This document shows, in pieces, positions 1 through 10,693 of a DNA stretch of 64,000 nucleotides. Origin of the DNA: Branchiostoma floridae (lineage: Eukaryota; Chordata; Leptocardii; Amphioxiformes; Branchiostomatidae). Under the pieces are notes generated by a model. The model was not told where the DNA came from, searched no databases, and saw only the letters and a list, made by a program, of their open reading frames with translations. Location: positions 9,911,844 to 9,975,843 of the forward strand of contig NC_049996.1 of NCBI RefSeq assembly GCF_000003815.2, written 5' to 3'. Numbering within the stretch: the stretch's first letter is position 1; each line of letters opens with the position of its first letter. The translations under genes and the position numbers were made by a program.

Positions 1-825
1 AATTTGGGTGTAACTTTTATTCCTATGTTTCAGTTTGCTTGTGTATCACTTGGTTATAGATTGATTTAGTTTTTTCATCGTGACATATTTTTGTCTAAGC
101 TTCAATATAAAGGAACTAGTTGTTGTGGTGGCCCAAAGTGACGATATTGAAAGAATGGGGCATGCTGGGAAGAAGGGGTAATAAAGCAATGATGATTGTT
201 CCAAGCAACCAATCATGTCCTCTGTTATTTCTCTACCTTGACTCCATCTAGTGTGTCCTCAGTTCTGATTGGTACAAGAAAAAAACATTTAAATGAGGCC
301 CTTATCATTTTCCCTCATTAACATACATGACCTTGATTGTGATTGCTTTGTTTTATTGTCGCTATGATAATGCATATAACAGCCTGCAATGACTTTGAAG
401 TGCTGTTTCGTTGTGTAATGTATGGCATGAGTGATAACTATTGGCCTTGTCATCATACAGGCAAGCCAGTATTTCTTTCTTTTATTACTTTCTGATAATA
501 TTTGCATCCATAGTCCAATTCGATTACAGTAATTCACAAGTTCATTTGGGTCTTATTTTAACAATTATATTTCATCCTTAAGGAATCTACAGGAATATGT
601 TGTCAACACGTATTGCTCAGTCATTGTTTCAAGACAAGGAGCTGCTTTCAAAATGACAACCCTGACATAATCACATACTAGTGTTATTCAATTTTGTCTC
701 TTGTACTGCCGTGTGCAGATGACGTCACCTACAGTCAAAACCTGGGATGGAAACAGAGACTTGAGTTAGAAACTGCCCTGATTTGATTAGAATTGGCTTA
801 AATGTGTCACTGTATATTGTATGGT
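1..825. other. AT-rich DNA with no recognised gene
   Basis: I see no splice-bounded coding segment or recognisable repeat here. Exons 3 and 4 of the fatty-acid-binding-protein gene would be expected downstream of 1592 on the minus strand, but nothing resembling them is readable in this stretch. Confidence 0.5.
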
Positions 826-1177
826 AGGGCTGGGTACCGGTACAGAACATTCAGGTCCAGGTCCGGTTCAGGTCCAAAGGATCAGGTCCAGGTCCGGACC
901 TGAACCTGGACCTGATGCAGTATGACTCATACCAATGGTCCATTTCACTTCAAAGAAATCTGTTTGGTGGAGTATTAGACTTACACTGGCGTTTTAAAAC
1001 CCTACAACGCTAACTGCACCAGTATGATTGGCTGTAAACCTTGGTAGAAATTACTATAAACTCTACTCTACTTCACTCTTGTTATTTTCTTCCACCTGCA
1101 AGCATCAAAACGTGTGAATGCCTTATAAGATAATCTGTTAATTTTCTAATCGGTCCAACATCCGGTCCACCTAATTT
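826..1177 (+). repeat. Interspersed repeat beginning GGGCTGGGTACCGG
   Basis: The stretch starts with GGGCTGGGTACCGGTAC and then repeats AGGTCCAGGTCCGG-like units in both orientations around 858-920, forming a hairpin. GGTCC/CCGGTCC words return at 1152-1170, just before the assembly gap. A similar GGTAC..GGTCCAGGTCC string appears inverted near 53.07 and 53.50 kb, so this is a dispersed family. Its boundaries and class are not resolved. Confidence 0.45.
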
Positions 1178-1277
1178 NNNNNNNNNNNNNNNNNNNNNNN
1201 NNNNNNNNNNNNNNNNNNNNNNNNNNNNNNNNNNNNNNNNNNNNNNNNNNNNNNNNNNNNNNNNNNNNNNNNNNNNN
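1178..1277. other. Assembly gap, 100 Ns
   Basis: Run of exactly 100 N, the usual size for a gap of unknown length. It lies where the missing 3' exons of the fatty-acid-binding-protein gene could be. Confidence 0.99.
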
Positions 1278-1591
1278 AAAAACATAATGAGGTCATAGAA
1301 AGAACTTGAAACAAATGCCTCCGCCCTTGAGGCGTCGCCAAAATCCATTTTCAGCCCACAAAATACAGAATTCTATAATAACGAAAGACTATACAGACTA
1401 TACTAATCTCGCTTCAAAGCAGGATCCGTGTTATTATCATCGCTTTGTACTCATTGAAAATATACAGAAATCCGCATAAAATATAAAATAGTCTAAATAC
1501 ATTCCATTGTGATATATAGTAAATGAAGAGTTCCAGATAAAGCGCACAACAATACGTCAAAGTATTGACAAATATACAAATGAGGACATAC

Positions 1592-3346
1592 CATTTTCTT
1601 GGTACCGTCCATGACTATCTCCTCCACCTGTTTGTCGATAGTGAAGGAGTTGGTGTGCTCCCCCACCTCCGTGACTGTGGTCCAGGTGAACCTGTCGCTG
1701 TCCTGCAGTATCTCAAACGTCGGCTTGGCGGCGTTGCCGATCTTTCTCATCTCTTCGCCAACACCTGAAAGATATGTTTATGGTGCTTCTTTGACTCGTC
1801 TGCCTTCTTTAGTTTCTCATTATCAAACGAGGGGAATCATGAATAGATGAAGGTTCAAACTCTTCTTCTGGATAATATCTATAGTTTGCATCTATCTTGA
1901 AGGCTATCATCAGATTGTAGGAACTCTCTCACCACATCCACAGCCCCTTTAGGAGGTATAGAGAACATACATCAAAAGAGATGATCGTCTCATCCTCTTG
2001 GACCACGATGTCTTTGATCTTGTCAACAAAATCATTGCTGTTTTTGACATGATGAACCGATTTTCCAACAAGAGTTGATCTTGGCCAAGAAACGAGCAAG
2101 TTCGTAAGTCACTGATTGTATACTTGAAACGATAGGTCGCTGGGGGATGTCTACTTTGTGGATCTTGGGAAGTCCATAAAACGCTGGCGGTTGTTGTCCT
2201 TTGGGATACAACTTTAGATACGTCAATCTATCAATGACCTTAGCGTTCTCAAGTTCCTTCAAAGCTACATTAATCCTAGTTCTGTAGCTGGGAGTCGGGT
2301 CCTTTTTCAAGAGTAAATACGTGTCCTGATCTTGCAACAAGTCTTGAACTTTTGTATTGTACTGCTGTTTGTCTAAAACAACGGTGCATCTCCCTTTATC
2401 TGCCGGGAGAATCACAATATCGGTATTCTTGGAAAGATCTTGTGCACATAAAGATTTTTCTTCGATGTCGTTTGTCCAACGATGACTTCAACGAGGTACT
2501 CGGAATCATGGTGGTTTTTTTTCGAATAGTTATGTACGTAGGTGCTTTGCCACTCCTCACTATATTTAGTCAAACACACCTACTAGTATACTCTTTTCGG
2601 TAAGTGTACAGCCTACAAATGCGAACTATGTACATGCCCATGCATGCAGCGACCGTGCGTATACGTATTTATTGCCGCTTAGATATAGAAACAAAACATC
2701 CCTCTCTCCTGTTGCATGCGGAAGTTTTAATGATCGCAATATGATAAGCATGATACAGTACACTTCACCATACCCTCATCACAGGGGCCGCGCAAACCCG
2801 TACATGGTGACCGTCCGAACTACGCCCCCTATCTGCCAAGTTAGGAAATGGAATTTTGGCGTGGCGCTGCAGAATTCGACGCCCAGCCAAGCCCAGATCA
2901 TTCCAAGGCAAACCAATTCACGAATTCGAAAATAACGTACGTTTTATCTAATAGAAAGATTTTCTCTTAAAGTCACAGAATACGTGTGCCATTTCCATTA
3001 AATCGAGCATGTCACCAAATCGTACTATCAAGTAGAGTGATGTACACATGTAGAACAGATGAACGAATCATACATGTATTCGAAAGTAACATACGTTTTA
3101 CCTGATAGAAGGATTTTATTGAATATTTACCGTCCTTCCCTTTCACTTGTCAAGAAATCGCATATACTGAGCACAAAAGTGGTGATGTAGAATTTGATTT
3201 AAGCAAAAGTGTACACAATCGAAAACTTATGAATTATCATATGAACTATCATATGTAACAGATACCCTACCTATGGCCCTCATGAATTCGTCGAAGTTGT
3301 CCGACGAATCCAGCGTCCAAGTCCCGGTGTAGCTGTTTGCTGCCAT
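1592..3346 (-). CDS. Fatty-acid-binding protein family (FABP/CRABP), partial: exons 1 and 2
   Basis: This is an intracellular lipid-binding protein of the 10-stranded beta-barrel family, expected to bind fatty acids or retinoids in the cytosol. Exon 1 (3346-3271) starts at the ATG and encodes MAANSYTGTW..NFDEFMRAI plus the first base of a Gly codon, with donor GTAGGG. Exon 2 (1764-1592) is preceded by TTTCAG, encodes GVGEEMRKIGNAAKPTFEI..EEIVMDGTKKM and ends at donor GTATGT. Known FABP genes share this layout: a phase-1 intron after the N-terminal signature, a 173-bp second exon and a phase-0 second intron. The values here are 76 bp, 173 bp and phase 0, an exact fit. Residues 1-83 are covered of an expected 130-135. 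The last two exons are not visible and may lie in the N gap or beyond the left edge. A Penelope-like fragment sits in intron 1. Ligand and subtype cannot be assigned. Confidence 0.93.
1856..2480 (-). mobile_element. Decayed Penelope-like retroelement reverse transcriptase
   Basis: On the minus strand, 2415-2032 reads as Penelope-like RT, with the family phrases ILPADKGRCTVVLD, LPKIHK and RPIVSS..SVTYELARFLA. The same domain continues upstream in another frame (QDLSKNTDIVILPADKG). It also continues downstream after a frameshift near 2085 (LVGKSVHHVKNSND.., then ISFD as the first catalytic Asp block), and is disrupted again near 1960. No catalytic YxDD block and no GIY-YIG endonuclease are present. 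It is a dead 5'-part fragment inside FABP intron 1, on the same strand as the gene. Confidence 0.85.
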
Positions 3347-3767
3347 CGTGTCTCTTTCGTCCCGAGCTGTGTTGTTCAACTTGTTGTGGTCTGTCTATCT
3401 AGACTTCGTGTGATTCAGAAGTAGGTCAATCAAGACCCCATACCCGTAGAACACTCATACATGCTTTAGCTTCAAGGCACCCTATAGGTGTCATTCACAT
3501 ATGGACCCAACCATCTTCATAAGTGGGTCAGTTAAGATCCCATACGTGTAAAGCACGGTGCATGGTGCACACTGCACCCCCGCGTGGTCTTCACATATGG
3601 ACCAAACCATCTGCAGGTCTTGGTCATAAGATCATTGATTCAGTGTGACGTTTGAACCCATGTGGCTGGGTAAAGGCGTGTTCAGTCCATAAACAACTTG
3701 CTAGACATTACAACACGTACAGCAGACATGGTCAGCATAGATAAACGTCGTCTGAATCTGATAAAGA

Positions 3768-3896
3768 TACTCTCCAAGCAGAGGTTGAATCGCGGAGATG
3801 TAGTAGTAGTCGCGAAATTTACAGGCGCGCACCTCAGGCTTACAAATTTCGCGACTACTACTATATCTCCGCGACGCAACCTCTGCTTGGAGAGTA
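3768..3896. mobile_element. Fold-back element 1 (TACTCTCC family), TSD GATAAAGA
   Basis: Nearly perfect hairpin. The left arm is TACTCTCCAAGCAGAGGTT followed by GAATCGCGGAGATGTAGTAG..AAATTT. The right arm is its reverse complement, with a loop of about 25 bp at 3821-3843. GATAAAGA occurs directly on both sides (3760-3767 and 3897-3904), extendable to 9 bp with one mismatch, as expected for a target-site duplication. No coding capacity. Confidence 0.85.
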
Positions 3897-4544
3897 GATA
3901 AAGAGACATCGCATTAGCCTTGTATACATGTACATTAAGCGTGACGAGGCATTTATTTAAGCGCAGTTCTTGTGCTCCTATATATCAGACTGTACATGCA
4001 GTGGATGCACAGTCCGTATGATTCTCTGCGGTATGTACTGGTCTATCGACGTCGCTGACCACGAGTCACGCACAGAATCAAAGCACAGAAACAACGTTTA
4101 TTTTGACATGATATAACATTCATGTTCCTCCTGAAAATGCTTTCATATGTTCAGCCATATTAGATACATCCAGGCATATGCAAGCTCGCTTTCATCACGC
4201 AATAGCGGCTTTCACAAAAGCATACGTTAGGGAAATATCATAGGGTTTATATATTTCCTTTGAGACACAATTATCACACTTATTTGTATTATATAGAACT
4301 ATATGAATTTAACATAAATACATAATATACAATATGAAAAAAATCCTTGATTTTTAATACCAGTTGTAATGGAAATCATGCCTTTAGATCTCTATTCTTT
4401 GGTAGAAAATCCTTTGTCGAAGTAACTGGTGTGTTGCTGAATGCAATATCGCACATACATCGATAAATAGCTTTGTCAGCAACGTCGTTTGGTCCACGTA
4501 GTGGTAGAAATCTGATGGTGGTAATGTATATATATTCATATATC

Positions 4545-7500
4545 CTAAGTGAAGACTAGTGTCCTTGTGCTCGCGTTACTTCGTCCTCTCCTCGCGTGAT
4601 TTCGTGTGACCTTGAACCTCCTGTCTGGAGTACCGTCCACGTTCAGGAGCGCCCCCTGTGGAGACTTCTGCAAAAGTGCATCCCTGTTGAACTTCCATCT
4701 CATGTCCGGAGACCTGTTCACGTTTAGCGGCACTCCTTGCGGGGATTTCACGCAGAGCGATTCCCTGTTCTCCGCCCAGCGCATGTCGGGCGTTCCGTTC
4801 GTATTTCTGGGGCTTCCGTCAGGGGAGCCGAGCATGCTGCTCCTGTTCACACGAATGCGCATGTCCGGAGACCCGTCGTACTTGTTGAGTGGGCTGTTGG
4901 AATACTTCACACGGCTTAGCTCTCCCGAAGACAGCCTCGTTGGCGTCGCAAAGAGAACTGAATCTGAAGATGACGATGTTGAACTTGACCTCGAGAAGTC
5001 TCGCGATAACTTACGGGAACTGGGAGTCACTCCAATATCAAGTGGAGTATCTTTCTCCTCCTTTCCTACCCCATCTTCGCAATACAGGCTATCCACTGCT
5101 TCTGAATCGACTGTTTCAATTTTTGGCATAGCAAATTCCTCTTCTCCGTCACATTTCTCCATTTTGGTATTATCCGATGAGGAGCTGGGACTTGACGATG
5201 TCGATGAAGAGAATGAGAAGAAAGACAAGAAAGAATAGAAGGAAGAGGACGAAGACTTTCTAGAAGACGCCAGACACGCCTGCTCCTCCTCACAACCACT
5301 ATCTAAAGACTCTGCCTTTGGTGTCGGGTTTCCAACAAAATGTTCTTCACCACCAAGCGATTCGTCTGTGAACGACATGACATTGTCCTCGTTGTCGCTT
5401 TCGTCGGACAGGATTGATGATTGCTCTTTGATGTATGTTCCAACATCGTGTTCAAGATCATGACTTTCAACGATGGCTGCTTCACTCTTGGCGCTACCCT
5501 CTGCCTTTAGAGGTTCAAACAAACCATGGAATACAGGTTTCTGCATCGTGTCATTATTGACGTCATCACTGTCGTCATCGACAAAGGAATTAGCACATCT
5601 ACCATCATCCCTTGATTCCTCGCGTGTGTCTTCTTTCTTTACGTCTGAATCTTCCACATTTTCCAGTCTGTATGTTGTAGCAGTAAGCTCAACTCCATGG
5701 TCAAGGCTGGGGGTTTCCGTTGACGCAGCCTTTACAGACGTTTCGAGGGCCTGTGGTTCTAAGTGTTCTGATTTCACAGGACTTAGAGATTCAACATTGC
5801 GACTTAGAGATTCAACATTGCGACTTAGAGATTCAACATCGCTGGTGTGACTTGTGGAAGAGTTGTAGGTCTGTTCATCGCCACTTGGCTCCGATTTAAC
5901 GGGGGTGACTTCAGACACAGACGACTGTGAGTCATGGGAATGAAGTGGGCCCTCTTCTCTATCTGCGGGGACATTTTGGTCACCTTCGCTGAAGCCGTTT
6001 CTCTGTTCATCTTCAGTTGCCTCCGGGTCATTTTGGCTTTCAAGAACATGAGCACCATGTCGCTGAGGTCGTCCAACTTGACACACATGTACATCTGCAG
6101 CGCCTTGCGTTTTGATTGGCTGTCGTTTCTGCCTCCCCATTGGTTGAAAGTTTTGCAGAGATGGGATTGGTCGCCACCCTTGCACCAATAACCTGCCACC
6201 ACCATGGCTGCTCTGAGGCGCGAGGCTACGCGTGTTGAATTTTGCCCTCCTCGGTTTCTTTGCGTGTCTCTGCGGTGTCCTTCGAATCAGTGTCGACGTC
6301 ACACGTACAAGATGTACACTATAAGCCAGGGTGTTCACAAGCTGTTGTGGGAACACTTCTACCAATGGAAACAACGTATCAAGGATTGTTTTCAGCTGTA
6401 GCAGAGCTACTGACATGGTCTTTACCAGAGCAACCTCACCAACTTTGCCCACGACAGTTACGATTGGCTCCAGTACCTGATGTTTTACAACCTTTGGATA
6501 GCGCAATACAATGCTGACGTCATTGGTCCCGTAGTTCTGTGGCTGACTTTGAAGAATACCTGTAGGTCTTGCGGTTTCCTGAGAAACTGGAGTTTGCGAA
6601 GTTTCGTCGAACAACTTTGTCAGGTTTCCTCGCATCGTTTCCATCATAGTCAGAGACGCTGTCTTTGGAGTGAGTGCACCACTGTAAGAGGTATTCGGGT
6701 CTTCAGTCATAGCTTTAGGATGTTCCGCTTTTGGTGGTGAAGACTTTGTGGTTGCTGTGAAAGTGCGCCCCGAAAGACTGTAATGGGCGCTATCTTCTAC
6801 TTTGGTGTGCCTCTGTGCGGGGAATGTATCCGCCGGTACAAAACCTCCAGTCGGTCCATGCGACGGCTGTACCACTACGGTAGGTGTGATTGGCCCCTCA
6901 GAAACATGATTGACACTCCTTGGCAACCTTGTGTTGAACAACCATATCGGACTCTGTCTGTGTTCCCAAATATCTCTGTACCGTTGTTTTGGAACGGCCC
7001 TTGGTGCGGAATGGAAAGTGAGCTGAGGTTGGTCACTCAGATCTTCACAGAAATTCTGAGGCAACTGTTGGGGGTCTGGTACATGATGAATTTGCCAAAC
7101 GTCAGAGGGTTGAACTTGAATCGTACCCGTTTTCCAGAGAGTCGACGTTCCCTTTCGCAGCCACCATGAACTTGAGACTAAGTCCCTGGGTGTTACATTA
7201 GAATATGGCACCCCCTCCGAATTGTGATGGTATCTCTCATTGCCATTTCTGCAATAACGTTTCCTTGGAACACCTGTCTTTGCTTTCGATTTTGCAAAGT
7301 TTTCCTCAATCTGCGCATGTTTCCAGGCCGTCGATTTCAAGTTCAATGACGTATTATCATACCTTGTGTCGTCATGTTGCTTTTTCTGCTGAAGTACCAC
7401 CGCGTTGTTGAAGACCTGTCCGATATTGTGTCTGAACGTGGTAGGTTGAAAGCGCACCACAGCGACTCCCATACGTACTGCATGTTCTTGGACTTGGTCA

Positions 7501-8220
7501 GCGAGGCTAGAATCCACCGACGCTACGAGTACGGCATGCGTGCAGTCCTCGTCAAGGGCATAATTCGCGAGAAAGTCGATTTCCTGGATTCGCAGTTCTT
7601 TCCTCTTGAGTTGATGGCAGTCGATCAGCAAACGTTTTCCTGTGGAAACAGTACACATGAAACATCATCCTTCTACAAACATGCCGTGAATAGAATGCAG
7701 AAGTGCGCACTGACAATTATTCAGAGAAGCATTCACCCAGAAAAAAAATAGAGAATTTCATGCCTTCGTAAAATATTAAGAGTTTTTAAAAACGTCTCGC
7801 TTTCTTTTTCATTGGGAATTTCTCACTAATTCTAGATTTGTGTGTACATTTTCCTACCTTCCTACAGGACCTTGGGCCTTGGGCCAAAACACCCTTCCAA
7901 TCCTGAAAGTCTCCAGATAAACCATTTCCCGCCTCACATTTTCCCTCCTTGGACTGGGCCAGCGAGAACAAACTTTCACAAACACCAAGGGACAAGCAAA
8001 CAACCGAAAACCGGAGGTAAAAAAACAAATAATGGAAACGTCCAAATCTAAACCTACCCGATATTTTGTCGGTCACCTTGATGTCTATAAGTGTGCTCGG
8101 TCCGTTGTGAATGTGTTCCTTCAGCACATCCAGCCTATACCTCTTGTTAGGGAAAACCTCATTCACTTCCCGTTCTATGTTGTCCAATAGCTCCGCCCAC
8201 CTCATCGTGAAGGGCGTGGT
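4545..8220 (-). CDS. Mrr-like restriction-endonuclease-fold protein with long disordered tail
   Basis: Two exons are visible. Exon a is 8220-8058 (ATG at 8205, donor GTAGGT) and exon b is 7639-4545 (acceptor TTTCCACAG, stop TAG). From that ATG the product is 1080 aa. Residues 1-115 have the layout of the Mrr/RecB-like nuclease fold: an N-terminal helix (ELLDNIEREVNEVF), an acidic strand LIDIKV (D41), the next strand LLIDCHQLKRK giving Q59-x-K61, then helix-strand repeats (HAVLVAS..LADQ, GVAVVRF). D..QxK is the metal-binding triad of that fold; the assignment is inference from pattern. The rest is low-complexity and Ser/Thr/Glu/Pro-rich, with poly-Ser, a 7-residue repeat (ESLSRNV, three copies) and four C-terminal 27-residue repeats. 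TTTACAG precedes exon a and its frame stays open, so upstream exons may exist. A minus-strand AATAAA lies at 4102-4097. Confidence 0.72.
4548..4895 (-). repeat. Four ~27-residue coding repeats with core (S/T)PDMRW..NR
   Basis: The last 116 residues of the Mrr-like protein contain four tandem units of 27, 27, 27 and 23 aa. Cores are GSPDMRIRVNR, GTPDMRWAENR, RSPDMRWKFNR and GTPDRRFKVTR, separated by KSPQG-type linkers. The units have diverged from each other while the core is held, which argues for selection on the protein. Function unknown. Confidence 0.85.
5780..5842 (-). repeat. 21-bp coding minisatellite, three copies
   Basis: Three head-to-tail 21-bp units (5780-5800, 5801-5821, 5822-5842), the first two identical, encode ESLSRNV repeats in the acidic tail of the Mrr-like protein. 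In-frame length change is expected to be polymorphic. Confidence 0.9.
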
Positions 8221-8565
8221 CTGTAAATGGTATAAAAGATAAGGTTATGTATTTTAAGAGAGATCAGATTGGAAATTCAAGAACAAAATCTATCATTTTT
8301 ATGCTAATGTGCGAGAAACAAATTAAAAGGCATTTTATTGAAATATAATCCTGTACATACCCAGTCGAAATACTTCAGTACACTTCATAATTTCACCGGC
8401 CCTCATTGACCATGAAATATTTCCTCGTCCAGCCTTTCATTTACAAATTTCACACAAGTATTTGCAAGATCTGATATATTCCCATATGTTAAATGCTGCT
8501 GTACTGAAAACAATTACAACGCTGTGACAGCAACCTAAAATACATTGTACATTACACTCACCTGA

Positions 8566-8710
8566 TATCTCGATAAACAACCAAAGCTTAGACCCACTTA
8601 CACTGTTGAAACGTAAGGTATAATTCCAGAAAAGATACCACTATGAGACATAGAACGTATTTCTTAGACCTTTCAGCCTAAGATCTGGTCAGCCGCTGCA
8701 GTTCTGAACA
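8566..8710 (-). other. Possible 5' untranslated exon of the Mrr-like gene
   Basis: A strong donor, CAG|GTGAGT, lies on the minus strand at about 8566, 340 bp upstream of exon a with its TTTACAG acceptor. The segment before it has no clear ORF. A leader exon spliced to 8220 would explain why exon a begins at an acceptor. The start of this exon is not defined. Confidence 0.25.
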
Positions 8711-9601
8711 CGTACCTTCTTAGTACGTGTCTTGATTGCTAAATTGTGTTTACTAACGACAGAGCCACCGTACTTACACCATGTGTACTGCATTATCTAG
8801 ATCTGGGTTTTGGGTATTACATTGCAGCTTGGCAGGGGGAGAAACTTTAAACTGGCGGGGTGACAGGCACAAAGCTTGGTTTACATTTAGGATGGATCTT
8901 GTAGCATGACTCATATACGCCAGGGACCTGAATTCTCACTTGGAAAAAGTAAAAAGCACAAATGTAGTGCAACCGTTTTCTCGGGTGATTTAAGGCCACT
9001 TTGATGTAAAGCAAGTTGACAAGATCAAAAGATCAATTTCCTTTTGGCATGACTTTCTTTTTCCTGGGTTCAGCGGGGCATGTTCTTATCTTGGCCTCAT
9101 GACTTCCATTTCCGCCCCCCCCCCATGAGCCGACCCGTAACCACCTATCAACATGATGTCATCCTTACTCCAGATGGTAAAACGTTAGACTAAAATCCAT
9201 CGGATATACAACTTTTAAATCTGACAGACTTATGATGTGTTAAGTGTAATATTTACATTAGAAACTACATTAGCTATGATACAATCGTCCCACGGGACAG
9301 GTTTATGCCGATAATCATTTATGCTCTTGGAATCGGTGAATCAACTTCACGTGCATCTGGCAATGAAAACTGTGAGGGGAAGTAAGCTTGATGGGCTGGT
9401 CCACGTTTGGAATATCTACTTAACTTTGTCAGTCAAAGGGGTTACATTGAGTTGTACTATAGTCAACATTTAAAAAGGCAGTTAATCCCCTCTTGATCTT
9501 AAATAAGATATAGAATTGACATTGTCATGTCGTACAAGTCCTCCAAGACTGTACTGTGTTTGGTTTTTATGACAATCCGCCAGAAAGCAAACGTACACTT
9601 T

Positions 9602-9639
9602 TATTACCTCCATGAAAAAATGGAGGTATAGTTTTGAGT

Positions 9640-9671
<32 letters not shown>

Positions 9672-10693
9672 CTGTCTGTGTGTCCGCATATTTGTGGTCA
9701 TCATAACTTGAGAACCTCTTGATGGATTACGATGATATTTGGTATGTGGGTAGGGGTTGGGAAGACGAAGGTCAAGGTCAATTTTGGGCCCCTGATGTGT
9801 GACCTTGGTACTGCAGCGCAACTTCCGGTTTTGCTATCTCAATGTTCTGACCGTGCTATGGTCATGATTTTTAAGAATTAGATAGCTCTTGTGCTCAGGA
9901 AAAAATGACGTAAGTTTGGGCCCCCTGGCGTCTAGTTTTGGGATAGCAGGGGCATTTTTGTCAAAAACTTCTGACAAGGATAACTCAAGAAGGGAACAAC
10001 GGATTTTCATGATTTTTGGTATGTAGGTACCTTACACAATGTTGTACAAGATATTATACTAATTATGCAAAATAGGAGTATATTTGCATAATTAATGAGG
10101 ATATTCTGTCATAGCAATTTTTTCAATGTATCTCTTGTCCTGGATGTGATATGGTCTTGACATTTGGCTGGTAGATAGCTTGCAGTGTCATGACAAAGTG
10201 GGGCAGGTTTCAGCCCCCTAACATTTAATTTCGGAACTGCGGGGGCATTTTTGTCAAGACATTCTAAAGAGGATAACTGCAGAATGGATTGATGGATTGG
10301 CAAAATATTAGGCATGCGGGTATCTTAGGCAAAGATGTTTATAATGATATACATGTTATGCAAATGAGGACTTAATTTGCATAATTAATTAGGAAATTGT
10401 ATAATTCCATTGTTTTCAATAACTGGACTTCAATAAATGTAACACATATTAATTATGATAGGTAGAATATATGCAGATACCAAATATGGTAATGAGGAAC
10501 TTATTTGCATACTTTATGTAAAAATTGCAAAACTGCTTTATGATTAATAATGGGAATTTTATAATTGTGACATGTGTACGTTAGTCAATGGTGAACAATA
10601 CCATGCATAAATTATGTTAATGTGTTAGTCAATTGCATGAAATTTACGAAAGCTCTAAATTTTCATGGAGGTATGAGGTCGCCGAACTCTAGT
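9602..10693 (+). repeat. ~1.1-kb interspersed repeat with TACCTCCAT hairpin ends
   Basis: It begins TATTACCTCCATG followed at once by its complement ATGGAGGTA, and ends with TTTCATGGAGGTATGAGGTC. Between these are a TG microsatellite and at least two diverged copies of a ~300-bp module, recognised by GGGGCATTTTTGTCAA followed by GGATAACT at about 9949 and 10245. There is no coding capacity, so it looks like a non-autonomous dispersed repeat. Confidence 0.65.
9640..9684 (+). repeat. TG dinucleotide microsatellite
   Basis: An almost uninterrupted TG run with TCTG variants, inside the 1.1-kb interspersed repeat. Confidence 0.95.

Noticed and set aside
720-765. ATGACGTCACC..KTWDG-like reading as an FABP exon
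   Set aside because: It is on the plus strand, opposite to the FABP gene, and lacks splice sites in the required phase.
8221-8240. GGTATAAAAG near the first visible exon of the Mrr-like gene as a TATA box
   Set aside because: It is on the plus strand, and on the gene's strand the same bases form a splice acceptor context (TTTACAG).
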